Source of the DNA: Marinobacter pelagius
GTDB lineage: Bacteria > Pseudomonadota > Gammaproteobacteria > Pseudomonadales > Oleiphilaceae
Length of the DNA: 64,000 bases
Reading direction: 5' to 3'
NCBI RefSeq assembly: GCF_003315345.1
Contig: NZ_QNRO01000003.1
Coordinates: forward strand, 1-64,000
The position numbers and the translations under genes were made by a program. This document shows positions 18,347 to 30,000 of the stretch, in pieces (within the stretch, counting starts at the first letter, position 1; each line of letters starts with the position of its first letter). The notes beneath the pieces are model-generated. The model was not told the origin of the DNA. It ran no database searches and saw nothing but the letters and a program-made list of their open reading frames with translations.

Positions 18347-19300
18347 TTACGCCTGCTTCAGGCGCTTTTCAATGGCATCCATCAGCATGCCGCCGATATC
18401 GATGCCATAGGCTGCATCCAGTTCGCGGATGCAGGTGGGGCTGGTTACATTGATTTCAGTCAGATAGTCGCCGATCACGTCCAGGCCGACAAACATCAGG
18501 CCCTTCTCCTTGATCGCAGGGGCGACGCGGGCACAGATTTCCCGGTCACGGTCGGTCAACTCCCGGCCCTCACCCCGGCCGCCGGCCGCGAGGTTGCCGC
18601 GATTCTCGCCCTGGGACGGAATCCGCGCAAGGGCATAGGGCACAGGCTCGCCCTCGATGAGCAGGATCCGTTTGTCGCCATCGACAATCTCGGGAATGAA
18701 TTTCTGGGCCATGGCCTGGTGGGTACCATAGTTGGTCAGGGTTTCGATGATCACGCCCAGGTTGAAATCGTTTTCCCGCACCCGGAAAATCGAGTGGCCG
18801 CCCATGCCGTCCACCGGCTTCATGATGATATCACCGTGTTCGGCATAGAACTCCCGGAACCGATGCGCCGAACGGCTCACCAGCAATGGCGGCGTCAGAT
18901 CCTCGAACTGGGTGGCGAACAGCTTCTCGTTACAGTCCCGCAGCGTAGCGGCGGGGTTCACCACCAGTGCACCCTGCAGTTCCGCCGCCTCCAGGATGTA
19001 GGTAGCCATCAGGAACTCCCGGTCCACGGGCGGATCCTTGCGCATCAGGATCACGTCCAGATCGCCCAGGGCCCGGTCCTGGCTGCCGCCGAAGCTGAAC
19101 CAGTTCTCTGGGTCCATATGGACAGTCAGATCCCGGGTGTGGGCCATCGCCCGGCCACCGTCGAGGTACATGTCCGGCAACTCCATGTATTCGATCTCCC
19201 AGCCCCGCTTCTGCGCGGCCAGCAACATGGCGAGCGAACTGTCTTTCTTGAACGTGATGTTTTCGATGGGATCCATCACGATCCCGAGTCGGACTGTCAT
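18347..19300 (-). CDS. gshB: Glutathione synthetase
   Basis: 317 residues of normal length. Joins glycine to gamma-glutamylcysteine with ATP. LGIVMDPIENITFKKDSSLA, DPPVDREFLMATYILE, KPVDGMGGHSIFRV (ATP-grasp glycine loop) and DVIGDYLTEINVTSPTCIRE (metal site) match the family closely. First gene of the minus-strand operon that runs through tonB to pyrC'. Confidence 0.96.
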   Translation of the reverse strand: MTVRLGIVMDPIENITFKKDSSLAMLLAAQKRGWEIEYMELPDMYLDGGRAMAHTRDLTVHMDPENWFSFGGSQDRALGDLDVILMRKDPPVDREFLMATYILEAAELQGALVVNPAATLRDCNEKLFATQFEDLTPPLLVSRSAHRFREFYAEHGDIIMKPVDGMGGHSIFRVRENDFNLGVIIETLTNYGTHQAMAQKFIPEIVDGDKRILLIEGEPVPYALARIPSQGENRGNLAAGGRGEGRELTDRDREICARVAPAIKEKGLMFVGLDVIGDYLTEINVTSPTCIRELDAAYGIDIGGMLMDAIEKRLKQA

Positions 19301-19596
19301 AGTGTCTCTTCAGCTCCTGGGAAGTAAAAACACGAACCGGTCAGCAGAGTGAACCGGGCGTTAAATGCTATCCTGAAACGTCAGATGGTATTGTACCCGA
19401 GCCACGAATGCATCCGGAGATATCCTCAGGGGATACGTGACTGTGCGGGCAGAAGTACATTTAGTCACAAACTAATACTTTTTATATGGCCATCGATATT
19501 CTATAACTGAGCGGGGTTTATAGAAGAACCTTGAGGTTTGTGTTAAAACCCCCGTTCCAAAATAAAGATAGTCGCTGAGCGCAAGGCAGTTGGACA
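19301..19596. promoter_or_regulatory. Divergent intergenic region gshB / pilG
   Basis: 296 bases, AT-rich in its right half. It must hold promoters for both long operons. I see no confident sigma-70 or sigma-54 promoter: the best plus-strand candidate is TTGTGT, 17 bases, AATAAA near 19535-19565, which is weak. No hairpin family member lies here. Confidence 0.4.
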
Positions 19597-19989
19597 ATGG
19601 ATGACAACTTCGAGAATCTGAAGATTATGGTGATCGACGACAGCAAAACGATTCGTCGCACCGCAGAAACCCTCCTCAAGAAGGTCGGCTGTGAGGTCAT
19701 CACCGCGACTGACGGCTTTGACGCTCTGGCCAAGATTGCCGATTCCCAGCCGGACATCATTTTCGTGGACATCATGATGCCGCGCCTGGATGGCTACCAG
19801 ACCTGCGCACTGATCAAGAACAATTCCTCTTTCAAAAAGACGCCGGTTATCATGCTCTCCAGCAAGGACGGACTGTTCGATAAAGCGAAAGGTCGCATCG
19901 TAGGCTCTGACCAATATCTGACCAAACCGTTCAGCAAGGACGAGCTGCTAAACACCATCCGCCAGTACGTACCGCAGGCGGAACAGTAA
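19597..19989 (+). CDS. pilG: Twitching motility response regulator PilG
   Basis: 130-residue single receiver domain. MVIDDSKTIRRTAETLLKK holds the acidic pair, IIFVDIMMPRLDGYQTC the phospho-acceptor Asp, VIMLSSKDGLFDKAK the switch Ser and YLTKPFSKDELL the Lys. PilG drives pilus extension through PilB in Pseudomonas. First gene of the pil-chp operon. Confidence 0.95.
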   Translation: MDDNFENLKIMVIDDSKTIRRTAETLLKKVGCEVITATDGFDALAKIADSQPDIIFVDIMMPRLDGYQTCALIKNNSSFKKTPVIMLSSKDGLFDKAKGRIVGSDQYLTKPFSKDELLNTIRQYVPQAEQ

Positions 19990-20021
19990 ACCTGCTGAAA
20001 TCAAGAACCATCGAGGAAACC

Positions 20022-20384
20022 ATGGCCCGCATTCTGATTGTTGATGACTCCCCCACCGAGGTGAAGAAGATTTCCACCATCCTGGAAAAGCACAAGCACG
20101 AAGTCCTGACCGCCGACAACGGCGCGGATGGTGTTGCCAAGGCCCGCGCTGAAACGCCGGATCTGGTACTGATGGACGTAGTCATGCCCGGCCTGAACGG
20201 CTTCCAGGCGACCCGCCAGCTGACCCGTGCGCCCGAGACTGCCTCCATTCCGGTTGTCATCGTCACCACCAAGGACCAGGAAACCGACCGCGTCTGGGGC
20301 ACCCGCCAGGGCGCCAAGGGTTACCTGGTAAAACCGGTAAACGAAGACGACCTGATCAAGACCATCAACAGCCTGATCGCCTGA
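20022..20384 (+). CDS. pilH: Twitching motility response regulator PilH
   Basis: 120-residue receiver. ARILIVDDSPTEVKKISTIL, LVLMDVVMPGLNGFQATRQL (acceptor Asp), VVIVTTKDQETDRVWGTRQG and YLVKPVNEDDL are complete. The DQETDRVWGTRQGAKGY segment is typical of PilH rather than PilG. PilH is thought to act on retraction or as a phosphate sink. 32 bases after pilG with a GAGGAAACC ribosome-binding site. Confidence 0.95.
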   Translation: MARILIVDDSPTEVKKISTILEKHKHEVLTADNGADGVAKARAETPDLVLMDVVMPGLNGFQATRQLTRAPETASIPVVIVTTKDQETDRVWGTRQGAKGYLVKPVNEDDLIKTINSLIA

Positions 20385-20406
20385 CCCTCACAACCTTGGA
20401 GTACGC

Positions 20407-20952
20407 ATGTCCGCCCAGGCCGCCCCTTTTGCCGTTCTGACGGATATCGCCCAGCGCAGCCGGTCCATGGCCGCCGGCCTGCCGGAGCAACAGGAAGCCG
20501 TTGAGCTGTGGAACGGCATCGGCTTCGTGTTATCGGGTGAGCACTATGTGGCCCCCATGGGTGAAGTGACAGAAATTCTCCACGTTCCCCGTTTCACCCA
20601 TATTCCGGGTGTGCGGCCATTCTTGCTGGGCGCCGCCAACGTGCGCGGCCGCCTGCTCCCCCTGGTCGATCTCGCCAGCTTCTTCGACATACCCCGCTCC
20701 TCGCGCAGTCAGCGTGACCGGCGGGTTCTGGTCGTTGAGCAGGGGGATGTGTTCAGCGGGCTGGTGGTGGACAGCGTCCTGGGGATGCAGTATTTCGCAA
20801 CCGACAGTTTCCGGGAGGCGCCGCAAGGGGTCCCCGAAAGCGTTCGTCCGTTTGTTACAGGCGGCTACGAACGCAACGAGGAAGTCTGGAGAGTGTTCTC
20901 CGCTGCCGACCTGGTGGCCGATGAGCACTTCCTGGACGTCGCGCAGTGGTAA
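20407..20952 (+). CDS. pilI: CheW-like adaptor PilI
   Basis: 181-residue CheW domain. GIGFVLSGEHYVAPMGEVTE, FTHIPGVRPFLLGAANVRGR and LPLVDLASFF are CheW hallmarks. It links the receptor PilJ to the kinase ChpA. Starts 22 bases after pilH with TTGGAG upstream. Confidence 0.93.
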   Translation: MSAQAAPFAVLTDIAQRSRSMAAGLPEQQEAVELWNGIGFVLSGEHYVAPMGEVTEILHVPRFTHIPGVRPFLLGAANVRGRLLPLVDLASFFDIPRSSRSQRDRRVLVVEQGDVFSGLVVDSVLGMQYFATDSFREAPQGVPESVRPFVTGGYERNEEVWRVFSAADLVADEHFLDVAQW

Positions 20953-21044
20953 AGGGTGGTGACACTGGCAGGAACATCACCCTGACCGCCTGAAATCCGC
21001 TAAAACAGACTTGCCAACATTTTGAAGAGGCCGGGAGCCAGAAC

Positions 21045-23120
21045 ATGAAAAACAGAGCCGGAAGATTGGGGATGGGACAGGGAGGCAACAAGCTGGTTGC
21101 CGGCCTGATCGCCGCACTGATCGCACTTACCGTCCTGCTCGTTGCCGTGCTGTTCATCATCAACCGTGACAGCCAGAACGACCAGCGATACATTGCCCAC
21201 ACTGCGGAACTGCGGGTACTCTCGCAGGCCATTGCGAAGAACGCGACCGAGGCCGCCGGCGGTACCGCCGAGGCGTTCAACCAGTTGCGCCGCTCCCGCG
21301 ATGACTTCCAGCAGCTCTGGACCTTCGTCACCGAAGGCAACCCGGAAACCGGCCTGCCGCCCAGTGAGCTGGCACTGCAAAGCGGTGTACAGCAGAACTG
21401 GAACATCGTCCGGGAAAACGCCGACAGCATCCTCTCCACCCAGGATGCGGTACTGGGCCTGCACGAGGTTGCCCAGACCCTGAACGAAACCATCCCCCAG
21501 CTGCAGGTGGAGTACGACGACATCGTACAGATCCTGCTGGACAACGACGCACCGGCCGAACAGATCGCCCTGGCCCAGCGCCAGTCACTGCTGGCCGAGC
21601 GTATCGTCCGTTCTGTTAACAACGTACTGTCCGGTGACGAAGACGCGGTTATTGCCGCCGACCGCTTCGGCCGCGACGCCAGCCTGTTCGGCCGGGTTCT
21701 CGACGGCCAGCTCAACGGCAACGAAGCCATGGGTATCTCCCGGGTAACCGATGAAGACGCCATCTACGGCCTGGAAGCGGTAGCCGAGCTGTTCGAATTC
21801 GTCTCCCAGAACGTAGACGCCATCCTTGAAGCCTCTCCCGACCTCTTCAAGGTGCGCACCGCTGCCAGCGACATCTTCCAGAATTCCGAGATCCTGCTCT
21901 CCGAGCTTTCTGTGCTCGCGGAGAACTTCCGCAACCAGCCGGCGTCTCGACTGGTCAGCCCGACCCTGGCCTTCATCATCCTGGCCGCGATGGTTGCCAT
22001 CGTTGTCTTCATCGGTCTTGCCCTGTACCGCGAAGCCCAGGCCCGCCTGGCCGCGACCCAGGAGCAGAATGAACAGAACCAGAACGCGATCCTGCGACTG
22101 CTGGACGAACTCGCTGACCTGGCGGATGGTGACCTGACCACCGAGGCCACGGTAACCGAGGACTTCACCGGTGCCATCGCCGACTCCATCAACTACGCGA
22201 TCGACCAGATGCGCGGACTGGTACAGGCGATTCGTGGTACTGCGGTACGGGTAGCGGGCGCCGCCCAGGAAACCCAGTCCACCGCGATGCACCTGGCCGA
22301 CGCTTCCGAGCACCAGGCCCAGGAAATTGCCGGAGCTTCTGCTGCGGTTAACGAGATGGCCGTGTCCATCGACCAGGTATCCTCTAACGCCGCCGAATCC
22401 TCCGCGGTTGCGGAGCGGTCGGTTGCGATCGCGAAGAAAGGCGCGGAAGTGGTACAGAACACCATCCGCGGCATGGACAACATCCGGGAGCAGATCCAGG
22501 AAACCTCCAAGCGGATCAAGCGTCTGGGTGAATCTTCCCAGGAAATCGGTGACATCGTATCCCTGATCAACGACATCGCCGACCAGACCAACATCCTGTC
22601 CCTGAACGCTGCGATCCAGGCCTCCATGGCCGGTGACGCGGGTCGAGGCTTCGCGGTGGTTGCGGACGAGGTTCAGCGCCTCGCGGAACGCTCCTCTGCG
22701 GCAACCAAGCAGATTGAAGCCCTGGTTAAGACGATCCAGTCCGATACCAACGAGGCGGTAATCTCCATGGAACACACCACCGCCGAGGTGGTCCGTGGTG
22801 CCCGTCTGGCCCAGGACGCGGGTATTGCACTCGAGGAAATCGAGAACGTATCCATGTCTCTGGCGGAGTTGATCCAGAACATCTCCAACGCCGCACGCCA
22901 GCAGTCGTCCTCTGCGGCCCACATTTCCAACACCATGAACGTTATCCAGGAAATCACCTCCCAGACCTCGTCCGGTACCAACGCGACCGCGAAGTCTATC
23001 GGTAACCTGGCCGAGATGGCGTCTGAACTGCGGTCCTCTGTTGCCGGCTTCACCCTGCCGGAAGAGGACGTGGCCGACGAAGAGCAAGAGGAAGACAGCG
23101 ACGTTCCGGTGGTGGGCTGA
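21045..23120 (+). CDS. pilJ: Type IV pili methyl-accepting chemotaxis receptor PilJ
   Basis: 691 residues. Membrane helix near residues 18-41, periplasmic PilJ sensor region to about 305, second helix (LAFIILAAMVAIVVFIGLAL), HAMP-like segment, then the signalling hairpin with DIADQTNILSLNAAIQASMA and GRGFAVVADEVQRLAERSSA. PilJ senses surface contact or pilin in Pseudomonas. The tip NILSLNAAIQASMAGDAGRG is the PilJ form with S in place of the usual E-A-A pattern. Confidence 0.95.
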   Translation: MKNRAGRLGMGQGGNKLVAGLIAALIALTVLLVAVLFIINRDSQNDQRYIAHTAELRVLSQAIAKNATEAAGGTAEAFNQLRRSRDDFQQLWTFVTEGNPETGLPPSELALQSGVQQNWNIVRENADSILSTQDAVLGLHEVAQTLNETIPQLQVEYDDIVQILLDNDAPAEQIALAQRQSLLAERIVRSVNNVLSGDEDAVIAADRFGRDASLFGRVLDGQLNGNEAMGISRVTDEDAIYGLEAVAELFEFVSQNVDAILEASPDLFKVRTAASDIFQNSEILLSELSVLAENFRNQPASRLVSPTLAFIILAAMVAIVVFIGLALYREAQARLAATQEQNEQNQNAILRLLDELADLADGDLTTEATVTEDFTGAIADSINYAIDQMRGLVQAIRGTAVRVAGAAQETQSTAMHLADASEHQAQEIAGASAAVNEMAVSIDQVSSNAAESSAVAERSVAIAKKGAEVVQNTIRGMDNIREQIQETSKRIKRLGESSQEIGDIVSLINDIADQTNILSLNAAIQASMAGDAGRGFAVVADEVQRLAERSSAATKQIEALVKTIQSDTNEAVISMEHTTAEVVRGARLAQDAGIALEEIENVSMSLAELIQNISNAARQQSSSAAHISNTMNVIQEITSQTSSGTNATAKSIGNLAEMASELRSSVAGFTLPEEDVADEEQEEDSDVPVVG

Positions 23121-23147
23121 AGAACGGCCCGGGGCAACTGACAGTTT

Positions 23148-24047
23148 ATGGCGCAAACGCACGACAACCTGTCACCCGCCGAAGGTATCTGGTCCATGCG
23201 CCGCCTTCCGGATATGGATGCGGCGCAGTTCCACCAGTGGCAGACCCTGCTGGAGCATCGCACCGGGATAACCCTGTCGGCCGATCGACGGTCGTTCCTG
23301 GAAACCAACATCGGGATCAGGATGCGGGAGATCGGCTGCAGCAGCTACCAGGCCTACTACGAGAAAATCGTATCCGGCCCGGACGCGGTGGTGGAATGGG
23401 CAACCTTGGTGGACCGGCTGACCGTTCAGGAGACCCGGTTCTTCCGGGATCCCGATGCCTTCCGGCTGGTGTCCGACTATGTCCTGACGCGGCCGCGTGA
23501 GCAGCTGAGGAAGCGTGCCCTGGAAGCCTGGAGCGTCGGCTGTTCCACCGGTGAAGAGCCCTACACGCTGGCGATGGTGCTCAACGAGTGCATGAACCAG
23601 CTGGCAATGCAGCCATTGTTCGGGGTTACCGGGTCCGATATCAGCAAGCCCGCCATCGACAAGGCCGGCAAGGGGCAGTTCAGCGCCCGGAAACTGCTGG
23701 GTATGGACGAAGTCCTGAAGGACCGGTATTTCCGCCCCGCCGAGCGAAATACTGTCGAAATCGTAAAGAGCATCCGCGATCGGGTGTGTTTCACCAGGCT
23801 CAATGTTCTGGATCTGGACACCGCACCCATGCACGGAATGAACATCATCTTCTGCCAGAATCTGCTGATCTATTTCCGCCGCTGGCGCCGTCGGGAGATC
23901 GTGAAGCGGTTAGCAGAAAGACTGGCACCGGGGGGATTACTGGTGCTGGGCCAGGGTGAGTTGACCGACTGGCAACCACCCGGCCTGCAGCGGGTACCCT
24001 CGGAACATGTTCTGGCGTGGATCAAACGCCAGGCCGACGAAGAATAA
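23148..24047 (+). CDS. pilK: CheR-type methyltransferase PilK
   Basis: 299 residues. LTVQETRFFRDPDAFRLV is the CheR recognition segment, AWSVGCSTGEEPYTLAMV the SAM-binding loop and NIIFCQNLLIYFRRWRRREI the catalytic-domain NxLIYF motif. Methylates glutamates on PilJ. Follows pilJ by 27 bases. Confidence 0.92.
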   Translation: MAQTHDNLSPAEGIWSMRRLPDMDAAQFHQWQTLLEHRTGITLSADRRSFLETNIGIRMREIGCSSYQAYYEKIVSGPDAVVEWATLVDRLTVQETRFFRDPDAFRLVSDYVLTRPREQLRKRALEAWSVGCSTGEEPYTLAMVLNECMNQLAMQPLFGVTGSDISKPAIDKAGKGQFSARKLLGMDEVLKDRYFRPAERNTVEIVKSIRDRVCFTRLNVLDLDTAPMHGMNIIFCQNLLIYFRRWRRREIVKRLAERLAPGGLLVLGQGELTDWQPPGLQRVPSEHVLAWIKRQADEE

Positions 24048-24058
24048 CCGGAGTGGTT

Positions 24059-27000
24059 ATGGGCAATCACCATGACAGCATCGCCCTCGACTGGGTTCGG
24101 GGAGAAATACAGGACACGCTGACCCAAGGCCAGCATGCACTGGAAGCGTATGTCGAGAACCGTGACGACACCGCGCGCCTGCGCTTCTGCCTGAATTATC
24201 TCCATCAGGTGCATGGCACCCTGCAGATGGTGGAACTCTACGGTGCGGCACTGCTCACCGAGGAAATGGAAAAGCTCACCCAGGCGATTCTCAACGAGTC
24301 CGTCAGCAATGTGGACGAGGCCGTTGATATCCTGATGCAGGCGATCCTGCAGCTGCCCCAGTACCTGGAGCATCTGACCAGCAGCGAAGATGATTTCCCG
24401 ATGGTGCTGCTGCCCATGCTCAATGACCTGCGGGCCGCCCGCGGCGAAGCCCTGCTCTCCGATACCTCGCTGTTCAAGCCGGATCTCAGCCGGGCGCAGA
24501 TGAGTGTCAGCATCACCGCCTCCCGGCGACTGCAGGACCCGAAGGTTCTCGGTCATATCCGCAAGCTCCGGCAAATGTACCAGTTCGCCCTGGCCGGTGT
24601 GGTCCGCGAGGAGGATCTCGACGCCCAGTTCAGCTACCTCCAGAAGGTCATTCAGCGGCTCGCCCGCCTGTGCCAGAACACACCGCGCGGTGAGCTTTGG
24701 AAAGCCGCCAGCGCCTTCGTGGAGACCCTTCAGGCCCACGCCAACCCGGTCAACGCGGCGGTCAAATCCCTGCTGCGGGAGCTGGATGCCGAAATCCGTC
24801 TGCTCACCGACGGTCAGGCCAATATCCTCCAGCAACCGGCCCCGGAAGCGCTGTTCAAGCACCTGCTCTACTACGTAGCCCGTGCCCGGGACCTCGATAC
24901 CCCGCAGGTCCAGGCCCTGCGTAACGACTACAAGCTCAACATGGCACTGCCATCGGACGATGACGTCGATGCCGCCCGTACCCGGGTATCGGGGCCCGGC
25001 CGTGAGGCCATCCACTCCGTGGTCAGCGCCCTGAACGAAGAATTGGCCAAGCTCAAGGACCAGCTGGACCTGTTCGTGCGCTCCGAGTTGCGTCAGAACA
25101 GCGAGCTGGACGATCTGTTGCCCGGACTGCGCCAGGTGGCCAATACCCTCGCCGTACTTGGTCTGGGCATTCCCCGCAAGGTCGTGACCGAACAGATCGA
25201 GCTGGTGGAAAAGCTCAGCGACCAGACCGAACTGGTGGACGACGGCACCCTGATGGACATTGCCGGCGCCCTGCTGTACGTCGAAGCCAGCCTGGCCGGC
25301 CTGGACACCGACCGCCAGGTCGAGACACAGGACGACGCACGCCCCGGCGACGCGATCAACCTGGGCTCACGGGAACTGGGCGAAGCCAGTTCTGCCCTGC
25401 TGAGGGAATCCCGCAACACCCTCGAGCAGGTCAAATCCGCCATCGTCAACTTCATCGCATCCCAGTGGGATACCCGCGAGATCGAACACGTTCCGGAATT
25501 GCTGCACAGCATCCGTGGCGGTCTTGCCCTGATCCCCCTCGACCGTGTGGCGGACATGCTCGAATCCGCCGAGCGTTACATCACCGACGTGCTGCTCGGC
25601 GGCAAACAGGTGCCGGACTGGAAACAACTGGACACCCTGGCCGACGCTGTCACCAGTATCGAGTACTACCTGGAGCGGCTGGCCGAGGGTATCAGCGAAA
25701 ACGACGCTGTGCTGCAGGTCGCCGAAGACAGCCTGGCTTCCCTCGGTTTCCCGGTGGGAGCCGAGCCCACCTGGAACGCACCGGCAGCCGAGCCTGAAGT
25801 GCCGGCAGAAGTTGAGCCCCCTGCCGAAGAAACCGCCGCCACACCCGAGGACGCCAAGGAATCCGACGAGGACCTGCTGGACGACGAGATCCTGGAGATC
25901 TTCGTTGAGGAAGCCCAGGAGGTCCTGGAGACCATCCACGATTTTTATCCGCGTCTGCGCCAGAACCACGACGACCGTGAAGCCCTGACCGAAGTCCGTC
26001 GGGCGTTCCACACCCTCAAGGGCAGTGGTCGCATGGTCGGTGCCACCAGCATCGGCGAGCTCGCCTGGTCCGTGGAAAACGTGCTCAACCGGGTCATCGA
26101 CCAGACCATCAAACCGACCGACGATCTGTTCACCCTGGTGGACGAGGTCAACGCACGGATTCCGACACTGATCCAGGAATTCCGGGATGGCCAGGCGGAC
26201 GGAGAAGTTGACGGCCTGATCCAGCGCGCCGAAGCCATGGCCGATACCCGTCGAACCGACGCCGAACAGGCACCGGAAGCCACTCCGGTAGCCGAGGCCC
26301 CGACCGCTGAAGACACAACGGCACAACCCGAGCCTGCTATTGCACCGGAAGCGCCCGCCGGAAGCGACGAGGACGATCTTATCGATGACGAAATCCTCGA
26401 GATTTTCGTCGAAGAGGCCGGTGAAGTTCTGGATACCATCCGTGAGTACCTGCCGATGCTGCTGCGTCAGCACGATGACCGCAGTGCGCTCACCGAAGTC
26501 CGCCGGGCCTTCCACACCCTCAAGGGCAGCGGCCGTATGGTCGGTGCCAATGTGGTGGGTGAACTGGCCTGGTCTGTGGAGAACATGCTCAATCGTGCCA
26601 TCGACGGCTCGATCCTCATGAACGATGACATTGCGGCGCTGTTGCAGGATGTCACCGAGGCGCTGCCGCCACTGGTGGAAGACTTCGAGAAACGTCGTGC
26701 GCCTTCCATGGACACATCGGCCCTCGAAGCCCGGGCCAACACCCTGGCCAATGGCGAGATCCCTGACACCGGCGCCATGCCAGCCGGCGCAGAGGAGTCC
26801 GAGGCAGCTCCGGAGACTACGGCAGAACCCGATGAGGCCGACGACAACGGCGTGGATCCGGTGCTGCTCGACATTTTCGAGAGCGAAACCGAGACCCATC
26901 TGCAGACCCTGAAGGACTACCTGGCCGCCGCCGGCGACAAGACCACCGTCCCCTACACCGACGACCTGTCCCGGGCCCTGCACACCCTCAAGGGCAGTGC

Positions 27001-30000
27001 CCATACCGCCGGAATCACACCGATCGCCGAGGTGATCACTCCCCTCGAGCGGTTTGTGAAAGAAGCCCGCGCCCAGAACAAGCGGGCTGATCGGGAAGTC
27101 GTCGCCCTCATCGAGCAGGCCTGCGACTTCCTGACCCGTGGCCTGGCCCAGATTCGACAGAACCCGCAAGCACCGCTGGCGGGCACCGACGAATTCCTCG
27201 AAAGGCTCGAGAACCTCAGCCGCTCCACCCTGCGGGCAGCTGCCGATGACGACACCAGAGCGCCGACCCGACAGGCCGAATCCCAGCTGGTTCGCCTGTT
27301 CCTGAACGAAGGCCTGGACATTGTCCTGGACGCCGAACAGATCCTTGACCGGTGGGCAGCCGATCCGACGGAAACCGGTCCGCTGGCGCAGCTCCGGAAC
27401 GAGCTGGACCAGCTGACCGAGGGCGCGGCTGAAGCCGGTCTCACCGACGTCTCGGCCCTTGCCGGCGCCCTGAAGAACGCCTACGAATCGGTAGCCGACG
27501 ACCATCAGGCGCCGGATGAGCACTTCTTCACCACCGTCCGTGCCGGTCATGAACAACTGATCAACATGATGGATCAGGTTGCGGCCGGCCTTGCCACCAG
27601 TTCCGATCCCGAGCTGCTGGCACGTATCGAGACACTGGCCGAAGGCCGGAGTGAGCCGTCCGATACAACCGGCAAGGAAGCATCCGTGACACCGGACGCC
27701 TTCGAGCAGCAGTTCAACGACGAACTTGAAGAAATTGATCTGAGTTTCGACACCGACAGTCTCGACGAACCCGAAGCAGAAACGCAGCCGCAGGCTGAAG
27801 CCGAGCAGCCGCCGCTTCCGGAGACCGATCAGTCAGATGACGGCCTCGATCAGGAACTGGCCGAGATCTTCCTGGAAGAAGCCCGGGACCTGATCGACAG
27901 CACCGCCGAGGCCCTGCAGAGCTGGAGCGAAAACACCGGCAATCTCGATATCCTCAGGTTGCTGCAGCGCGATCTACACACCCTCAAGGGCGGCGCCCGT
28001 CTGGCCGACATCCCCGCCGTAGGCGACCTGTCCCATGAACTGGAAACCCTTTTCGAGGGCCTGACCGAGCAACGGCTGTCGGTCAACGAACAGCTGTCCG
28101 ACCTGTTGTTCCGCAGCCATGACCGCCTTGCCGGCATGGTGGAGGCCCTGGAAAACGGTGAAACTCCGCGGCCGGCACCGGATCTGGTCGCCGAGATCCA
28201 GGCTTACATGGGCAGCGCGGCCGGTTCACGGCCGGTCACGGATGTTGCCGAGCCCGCAGCGGAGCAACAGACCCCGGAGTCCACAACCCCGGCGGACGAA
28301 ACGGCCAGCGAGACGCAGGAAGAAGGTCCGACTGACCTTTCCCACCTGGATCCGGAGCTGGTGGGCATCTTCCTCGAAGAAGCCTATGACCTGATCAACT
28401 CCACGGGCAGTGCCCTGCACACCTGGAGCGAGAACCCGTCCGACACCTCGGTAGCCGCCGAACTGCAGCGCGATGTGCATACCTTGAAAGGGGGCGCGCG
28501 CATGGCCGGCGTCAATGCCATTGGCGATCTCACCCACGTGCTCGAGGACCTGTTCGAGAAAGTGGCCGAAGGCCAGCTGGCTGCGTCCGAGGACATGACG
28601 GACCTTCTGTTTGCCTGTCACGACCGTCTGGCCCAAATGGTTGAGCAGGTCGCGACCCAGAAGCCCTGCCCGCCAGCCACCGACCTGGTGGCCCAGGTGG
28701 AATCGGTCATCCGGGGCGAGACCCCGACCGCTCCGGCGCCGGAAATGGCAGGGGGGCAACCCGAACCTGGTACCGAGTCCGGTCTCGAGGAACACCTGGA
28801 GCCAGCTTCCGACAACGACCTGATCGGCATCTTCCTGGACGAGGGTCTGGAAATTCACGAGGCCATCGATGAATGCCTGGCCCAGTGGAAGGACGAGCCC
28901 GAGGAACTGTCCGGGGTGACCCAGCTCCAGCAGGAGCTTCATACCCTCAAGGGCGGTGCCCGGCTCTCCGATGTCGATCCCATTGCCGAGTTGGCCGAAG
29001 CCTGGGCCGAGGCACTGGACCCCCTGATTGGTGGCGCCAACAACCAGCACGCGCTGCTGGAATTGAGTGAAAGGGCCAATGCCACCCTGAAAGCCATGCT
29101 GACCGCGCTGGAAGAAGGCGATAAGCCGGAAACCGGCCATGGTCTGGTGGAGGCGTTCCGTGAGGTCGGACAGGACGTGTCAGTGGCCGAGTCCGGCCCC
29201 GAGGCACCAGCAACCGCCAGCGCCGACACGGTCGATCCCGAAGTCCTGGAGATCTTCCTGGAGGAGGCCGGCGAGATCATGGACCAGCTCGAGCAGGTAC
29301 TCGAGAACTGGCGAAAAGATCCAGGCAATCACGATTTCAACCAGGAAGCCCAGCGGGCCCTGCATACCCTCAAGGGTGGCGCGCGCCTGGCGCAACTGAC
29401 CGAACTGGGTGACAAGGCCCATGCCTTCGAGACCCGGTTGATCGATCTGGGCGGCAACGCGCCTGATGAAGCCCAATGGCAGACCATCACCGATGATCAC
29501 GACGCCATCATCGCTCTGGTGAGCGAGGTCCGCCGCCGCTTCGAGGGTGGAGCAGCCGAACCGGAGATCGCGGCCGAAACAGGCCCTGCCCGGGCGGAGC
29601 CAGAGCCGGAACCAACCCCGGCCACCACACCCGAGCCCAAGGCCGAGACGGCGCCAGCCCCGGCACCGAAACCGGAAAAGGCACCGGCGAAAACGCCGGC
29701 CCTGCCCCGGAAAAAAGCTCCGGAAGTGCAAAGAGTCCAGGAAACCATCCGGGTTTCGGCACCGCTGCTCGACGAGCTGGTCAACCTGGCCGGTGAAACC
29801 AGTATCACCCGTGGCCGACTGGAGCAGCAGACCAGCGACTTCGGCCACACCCTGGATGAAATGGCTGCGACCATCGAGCGTCTGCGGGAGCAGCTGCGCC
29901 GGATGGAGATCGAGACCGAAGCCCAGATCCTGTTCCGTGCCGAACAGGAGCACGGCCCGGACTATGGCGACGACTTCGACCCCCTGGAGATGGACCGTTA

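Noticed and set aside
22141..23100. Apparent change of codon use in the signalling half of pilJ (many GCG, GGT, GTA)
   Set aside because: The shift is slight by eye, the protein is a normal PilJ, and I cannot compute codon statistics here. Not strong enough to claim conversion or transfer.
25367..27556. 729-codon open frame on the minus strand inside chpA
   Set aside because: It is a shadow of chpA: GC-rich codon bias keeps the opposite strand open. The frame has no recognisable domain and no ribosome-binding site. The same holds for the long minus frames at 21585-23162 (pilJ) and 62516-63979 (MBL gene).
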